A DNA stretch of 64,000 nucleotides, taken from NCBI GenBank assembly GCA_030522415.1, contig CM060106.1, positions 27,846,985 through 27,910,984 of the forward strand, given 5' to 3'. Positions 48,701 to 55,800 of this stretch are shown in pieces. Below the pieces are notes generated by a model. It was not told the origin of the DNA and made no database searches. It was given only the letters and a program-made list of their open reading frames with translations. The DNA is from Channallabes apus. Taxonomy: Eukaryota; Chordata; Actinopteri; Siluriformes; Clariidae. Each line of letters opens with the position of its first letter. Within the stretch, counting starts at the first letter, position 1. Position numbers and translations under genes: made by a program.

Positions 48701-51700
48701 TTTTTTTTTTTTAAACAAATGCACAACACAGAGCATGACTTCCCAGCAAGATAAAGGTGCAAACACAAAAAGCAGGCCGCCCAAGGCTTTGGAAACTTTA
48801 TCAGGCGCTCTCAGAGTACTTTTTCTTTGACTGGGGCAGCACCAAAGCCTGAGCTTCTCTCCAGTTCTCAGAATAAGACTTGGTCTGTTCCTTCATTCTG
48901 GGCGTATGCATTACAATAGGCCTTGCCTAGAACAAGAGCCTTATAGATGCAGAGGAGCAGGAGAGCAAGTAGGAGCAGAGGGCGGTGAAGAAGAACTGTG
49001 GAAATTAAAGGGCGCTACTAGAGAGCCACTGGCTTCTTTCCAGTCAGGATAAGTCTCTTGGAATCAGTTCATGTATTTGGAGATGTACTGTAAGAGGACC
49101 AAGTCCTCCGACTGAGCAGTGGTTTGTTGAGAGTTCGGGTGAAAGGATTAAAAGGTGAAGCTTTCCACAAGTGAAGAGTCAAATGAAAGGAATGACTGCA
49201 ACACAAACTGCACAAAGAAGCAAGATATACAGTATGGGACTCGGGGTGAAGCACAGGTAGAACGGGTCCTTCCATCGATTCCAACTCCATTACAGGCTAA
49301 TAATACAATACATTTAGTATCTTTTATTCTAAAAACAATCCAATAAAATCAATACAGCACACAAACTTTTTAACTTTTCAAACCTTAGACATACAAAACA
49401 GTGTGAAATGATAAAACAGATAGTCTATCTCATTCCAGTTTTAAAAGTAAACATCACCAAACTGACTAACAAAAGTGTTCGTCAAACCAAGCGAAGATAT
49501 GATTGCCCACATCACTGCCTCTTCAATAAACAACTGGTATTGAAATGTCTTGGCTTTTCTCCCAGCCCATGCAAAACACGCCTAGTTCTGCCAGCAAAGT
49601 CAAAATCTCAGCTTCTAATCCCTAATTTAAATCCTACCAAATCTTATCCTAGATGCACAAAGCTCTCTAGGGGGCAACTGCAGAGAAACCTCAGGCTTGA
49701 GAACAGTTTATTAGTGGGGGACCACAAATTCAATGGTCAAACCAGACAGTAATGAAGAAACAAAGCCTCAGCAAAAGCCAGTGCTCGTCCTACTTAAACG
49801 CCAAAACACCCAATTTACCATTAGCCAGATCACAACTCCAATAACACATGATACAATAAAAAAGGTAAATGCAGAGATTGCTCATATATTGGATAGAGAA
49901 CACAGAAACGTTTGCTGAGGCTATACTAAAAGAATCTCCAGATTCTCCAAAACTGACCTGGGAAAGGGCAGGGTTTTGATAAAAAGCAGATGGAATATCA
50001 GATTGGTGGATTCTGGCTGAGCTCCAATCAAACAGATTTTCATGTCCCACATTCTTTCTCTCCCTTTCTTTTTACCTCACTCCCACCTGATCAGTTCTCA
50101 TATCACTTTTTCTGCTACTCTAAGATCACCCCAATATAAAGATCTGGAACATCCCGAAACAACACGCTATCATTAGCTGAGGAAGCACATGGTGTCCTGT
50201 GGGACTCCACTTTCCCCACAGAGCCTAGTCACCTCAGTCACACTTCCGGAAACAAGACTGACACACAGACATCCAACTAACACAGGACCAGACCAAATCA
50301 CATCACACATTTCCCTAGGGAAGTGAGAACATATCCGAGACCGGGCTCCTATCCGGCTTACAGACGAGTCTGTGGAGCCTCTAATGCGAAGCCTCTGGAT
50401 GAGTATTGAGAACAACAACCCATCTGGTGAAGGAGACAGAATAGACTTCTTCCACACCCAGGGTGCTGTAGTACGTAACTTAGATACCGAACTATAATTT
50501 ACCGTACCCCAGTTCCAGTTCTTCCTTTCATGTTTTTAATATTTCTACATTATTTGTTGGCTATATTCTAACACTCAGAAGTTGCCAGCGTCCTCATTGT
50601 CACTACGCCCTCATTTCCGAATTTATTCGTTTGTAATGTTTTACTAAAGTTTTCCATTTGTTACAAATGTTTCAAGGTTTCCAGTGTCCCATTTGTTCTT
50701 ACTTTCCTATTTTCTTTCAAAATTCATCCATTACAATTTCTGGGGGGAAAAAAAAGTAAGCCTGTGTAATGTCCCCCTCTCCCCCTCTTTTTCAGGCGTC
50801 TGTAACACTGACCCACTTATTGCATTTGTGTAATGGCCCCTAACAAGAGGGTATTGCAATAGAGTCCAAGCAAAAGCGTAAAAAGAAAAAAAAAAAAAAG
50901 AGGCCCAGTGCAGCGAATTTCCCCATCAGTACCTCATTCTATTAGTGACGACCTGTCACTGCAATTAAGCAGCAAAGAGGGCGTTTTAGTGTTCCATTTT
51001 CCTGCATTGTTCTCTGTATAGGACTGACTTGCCAACTCTAACAAAGGCACAGAAAGGAAGCACTCAGTAACTAAAATTCATCCTGGATAGTGAATCTGTG
51101 TGTTGCATCGCATCAACAGTAAACCACAGCTGAAGAACGCAGTCCAACATTCTCTATGCTACACAGACTATGGAAAACTCTTGTGATTTTGTATGACAAG
51201 TGTGTTTATTCTTCTAAAAATGATCCGATCACAATTGAATCCTGTTGACAGGAAGTGCCTTTGAACTGAAAAGGGAAGTAAGCCCAGCACTGGGACACAG
51301 AGAGAGGAAAGCCCTATTCAGAGAGCGGAGAACATAAAGGAACTCCACCCTGGACAAACAGGATGCTCACAGGCAAACAGACACAACCAACAGCTTCGTG
51401 TAAAAAAATTTCTATCGGTGTTTAGCTCGTTTTTTTTTTTGTGTGTGTGTTTTAGATGTTGTCAATTGCTTTTCGGTTCATGTTCTTTATCGCTTGATTT
51501 TGTTTTCCCTTGATCAGGTTCGTAATGTCTTTGAAATGTCTCACAATCAATTGGCCAAAGAAACTATCATTTACCTTTTACCGTGCAATATGGGCTACAT
51601 ACGTAAATCTCATGCAATATCTGTCATTTTATATGCAATATGGTCAATATGGGTAAAGTGCAATACAATATATGCAACTTTCTTGTGGAATATACGTAAT

Positions 51701-52789
51701 TTAAATTTCCTGTGCAATATGCGTACATTTTGGTGTCAAATTTGGCGAGTGTTTCTTGCACAAGTTATACGTATTAAGTATTCATTCATCTTCTATACCG
51801 CTTTATCCTGTATTAGTATGTAAGGTGTAATTTAATTTGTGTATCTTGTGTAATATGTTTAAAGCACCTAATTTCATTGGCCTTCCCACATGTTCCAATG
51901 ACAAGAAAGATATTCTTTTCTATTCTGTCCTATTCTTGAGTGGATCACGTGTCCATGTTAAACATAGTGATAGTTCCAGTGAAAAATTATGACACCTCTA
52001 AATAAGCCATCATCACTCAGTAAACATGCAAATATGCATGATAGATAACAGAGATAATACTTTTAACTTTAAGTTACATGCATGCATTCCTATCATACCT
52101 GAAGAAATGAAAATGCTACTAATGCATTACGGGGGGGGGGGGGACAAAATGGGGGATGGTGGTACACTACCTGCTTTACTTCCTCCAAAGATGCCTGCAG
52201 CCTACGGATTTCCTTTCCACATTGCTCCTTTAGTTTATCCACCTCCTGGTCATGAGCGGACACCTCCTCCTTTAGTGCCCCCTTTAGAGCGGTCAGCTCC
52301 CTCTCGCGCCTCCTCAGCAACTCCTCTTGCTCCTCTTTCACGATCACTGCTTCCTGTAAATCCAACTTTAGCTGCATGACATCCTGAGAAGGAGCAGAAA
52401 GGGTTATGTTACACATCACTACCAAGGACCCAAAGTCAAGAATCACTTGGCAAAACAACTAACAAAAGATTGTATCCATTCATTTCTGGTGTGTATTAAT
52501 AATCTGACGACGCAGTTCACCTCCTCCGTCTCCGCGCTGGCTGCTTGTACACGTTTGGCTCCGTCCAGCTCGTCGTGCATCTCTGAGAGCTGGTCCTGCA
52601 GGTCCCTGATCTCTCTCTGATACTGTTCTCTCTCCATCCTCACCTGGAAAACCCTACAAGTGTGTGTGTTTTAGATGAACGAGAAAAAAAAACAGCCACA
52701 CATTCTGAACACCTGCACACTGTAATATCTCTGACTGGCTACTGACTATTTGAAGCCTATTAGCCATTGACTAGTGCCATCTGTATCAA

Positions 52790-52822
<33 letters not shown>

Positions 52823-55800
52823 CACCTGTACCCTCTTCCAGCTGCATGTGCAAGAAGCTCTGTAGAGAAATAATACTCACTAAATGACTAAACAGACAAG
52901 TCATTATGGCAAAGAGACAGAAAATGATTGTGAATAGGATATCTTATCTTTGTGTTTACAGCAACTAGTCAGCACAATCCAATATCTATATTGTTAATAA
53001 TATTAGTGTTATTTTTCTTCCCCCTAGACAGATCTAACACTTGGCCCGAATACTCAAATCAGTCACTTTTGAGAAAGGATGTAGTCATTGCAAGAAAAAC
53101 TGGATCCAAATCCCGGATTTATCTTACTAGAGAGACTAGAAATGCATTATTTCCATCATACACTCTATTATTACAAATGCCAAACTGTATGTAGGTACAA
53201 ACCTTCCACTTGTGTTTGTTGACTATATCCATTAATACATTTTCCTTTGTACCTTCACCAAAGTAAATGTGGTTCAGTAACAATGACTTCCAGACATTCG
53301 GAGAGCTTCCAAGAAAAGTATTAAGTTACATCCTGAAATAAGTGCAATAAATACTGAGGTCATCTTGCTCGGTTCTCACTTGCTCAGTGCTAATAGTTAC
53401 CCAGGATTCCAAGAACCACAGGTTCATGCGTAACTAGCATACGATTTCTCTACTCCTAACCACCAAGGGTATGGGGGATCACCTGGATGACTAGGATGTC
53501 TTGAGAGCAATTTAGGATTAACTTTCAGAGTGTTAGGAGATGGTGAATGCAGTGCAGTGCTAACTACCATACATACAAGCTGGAGAAGTGTGCCTCGGTG
53601 GCCGCCAAATACACACTTAGTGTAAAAATGTATTTATCAAAAAATTTATTAATATATCCCAGAACGACTGTTTCACAATTCAAGTACAGCAGCGCCAGTA
53701 GGGAAGGAAAATCCTCCATTGGTGTGATAACCTGGTCATTCAGGTCCTGACTTCATTTTATTGCCACATAAAGTTGCTGAGCCTAGACCTGAGCAACTGA
53801 AACCACTCCAGATCATAACACTGCTACCAGAGGCTTGGACAGTGGGTACTATGCATGAGGGTTGCATCGCTTCAAGCTGTTCCCTTCTTACGCTGACGCA
53901 CCAACTCATCACCATGAGTTCTTGTAGCATCATTTGAGTGGAATTGCTCTTACTTTCACTATGACATGTGGCTTTTGCATTGCAAGTCATCTCCAAACAC
54001 AATCAAAGTCATTTCCCACTATATTTGTTCCTCAAAGCTGACGGTTCTTTCAAAAGGTTTTCCAGTCACCTAGTTCCAGTCATTTCAGCTCCAAAGAGTT
54101 TATCTTTCGCTAGGAAGTGTATTTAAAACAATTTAACAATTAGCCTCTGACCAAAGCCTTGATCTGGCGAGAATAATGTTACTAAACAATAAATGTATAG
54201 ATCAACCAAAGATGTGTATCTGAAGTTTGCATCAGGAAATAATATGAAAGTTGAGTTATTTTAGATTTGTTTATATCTTCGACTTGCTGAACTTTCAGGG
54301 CTGCACCTGGAAAAAGTACAGCCATGCACTTTCACAAAGAATTTACTTTGGTATCTCACAAGGACATTTAAAGTGCGTCTTACTCTTCCAGCGTGGTGCG
54401 TAGGTCAGTCTCTGTTTTGGCCAGCTTGTTCTGCAGTTTTTCACTCTCGGCTCGACTTAATTCCAGCTGTTTTTGAAATGTGTCGATGCCAGCACCGGCC
54501 TTTTCCTGCGCCTCACTCAATCCCTTTTGTTTCTGTTTCAAATGATTTAATATTAGGTATAATACATACATAAAGTCAATTTTGATTCAAAATCCTCTAT
54601 AATTGCCTGACGTGGTGATGACAGCAGACCTTTTGAATATATGGTGCATGGAGTAAACAGTACCTTGTTTTCATCCTCCAGTTGCTTTTTGAGACTTGTG
54701 ACCTCTTTCTCCAGTTCTGCTTTCTGCTCCTGCAGGGCTTTTGCCTGGGCTGAAAGGTCTGGGGACTACCAGAGGAAAATTATCCATATATATTACATAC
54801 AGTAAAAATATAATAGTGACTATTTGCATAATTGTGAACTAGTAAAATAATGATTTATTCAAAAATTAGAAAATGACCTTTTGTACAATTGGCACACATT
54901 CACATCCATATTTTAAGTTCAAAGAGTTTGCTGGTTAGCAATCCGATTAAAAAAAAAAAAAAAGGATCATTTTTCTTGGCAAGAAGCAGAGGTTTAGATT
55001 TTGGCAGCATGTTGCTACTCACAAAATCCGCACTCTGGAGCTTTCTCATTCAGCATGCACATGTTTAAACATTAGCCATGATCTGATCACAGGCTGGCTG
55101 GGTAAATACAGGCGGTGAGGTGAAAGGCTCTGTGAGTGGACAGCCGCTGATAAGTAGCTCACAGTCCTGCCTTGTTCTAAGCCCAAATACGACGGCATAA
55201 TAGCGGCTTACTTTGTTGTCCCCTTGCACACTTCCTGTGGCCCGCGATTTCAGTGTCTGGATTTTTTCAAACACAAGGTTGACCTTCCTCTTGGTGGTGT
55301 CGTCACTGTCGGCGCTCCTAAGAAACATACAAGGACACATGGTGTTCTCATACATGTCCCACAATGAAAGACTCTGTGTATGTGTGTGTGTGTGTGTGTG
55401 TGTGTCTATGGTTTGTGCATAGAGCCCAGAGTTTAATCCTTAACATTTCTTGGGGGGGAAAAAAGGAGTCTGGCTCACAGCCAGAACAGAAAGGGCAAAA
55501 TGCTTCGCTTTGATGGGTCACGTCACGACCCGCCCACCGTATTTAATCCCACGCGTCAGGCACATGCCTGCAAATGTGTTTCAGAAGCAGTGACCGGTTG
55601 TTTCAGAGAATACAACACCACGAAATCACAATGCTATATGTTCACATTCATTTTACTTAAAGTGACCTATTACGATGGCCTGGCGTCTCTTCACACATCG
55701 GCGAACAAGATTTAACGCTGTCACCTAATAGGGACTCGGCATCACTGAATAAAACATGGCTTGCCTGACGCAGGCAAGACACGTGTGCATGGATGCTTTA

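Larger units (their letters stand above)
41714..52170 (-). other. cgnl1 10.4-kb intron between coding exons 7 and 8
   Basis: It contains a SINE remnant (42,283), a nested hAT (43,629-45,069), SINE copy F, a deleted Tc1 (45,754) and MITE copy 3, then about 5 kb (46.6-51.4 kb) without recognised features, and a degenerate repeat at 51,580. No further exon is needed to complete the protein. Confidence 0.7.

Noticed and set aside
52443..52520. Extension of cgnl1 coding exon 6 leftwards
   Set aside because: The frame stays open past the donor, but GAG/gtgaac and the phase of the next exon place the border at 52,521.
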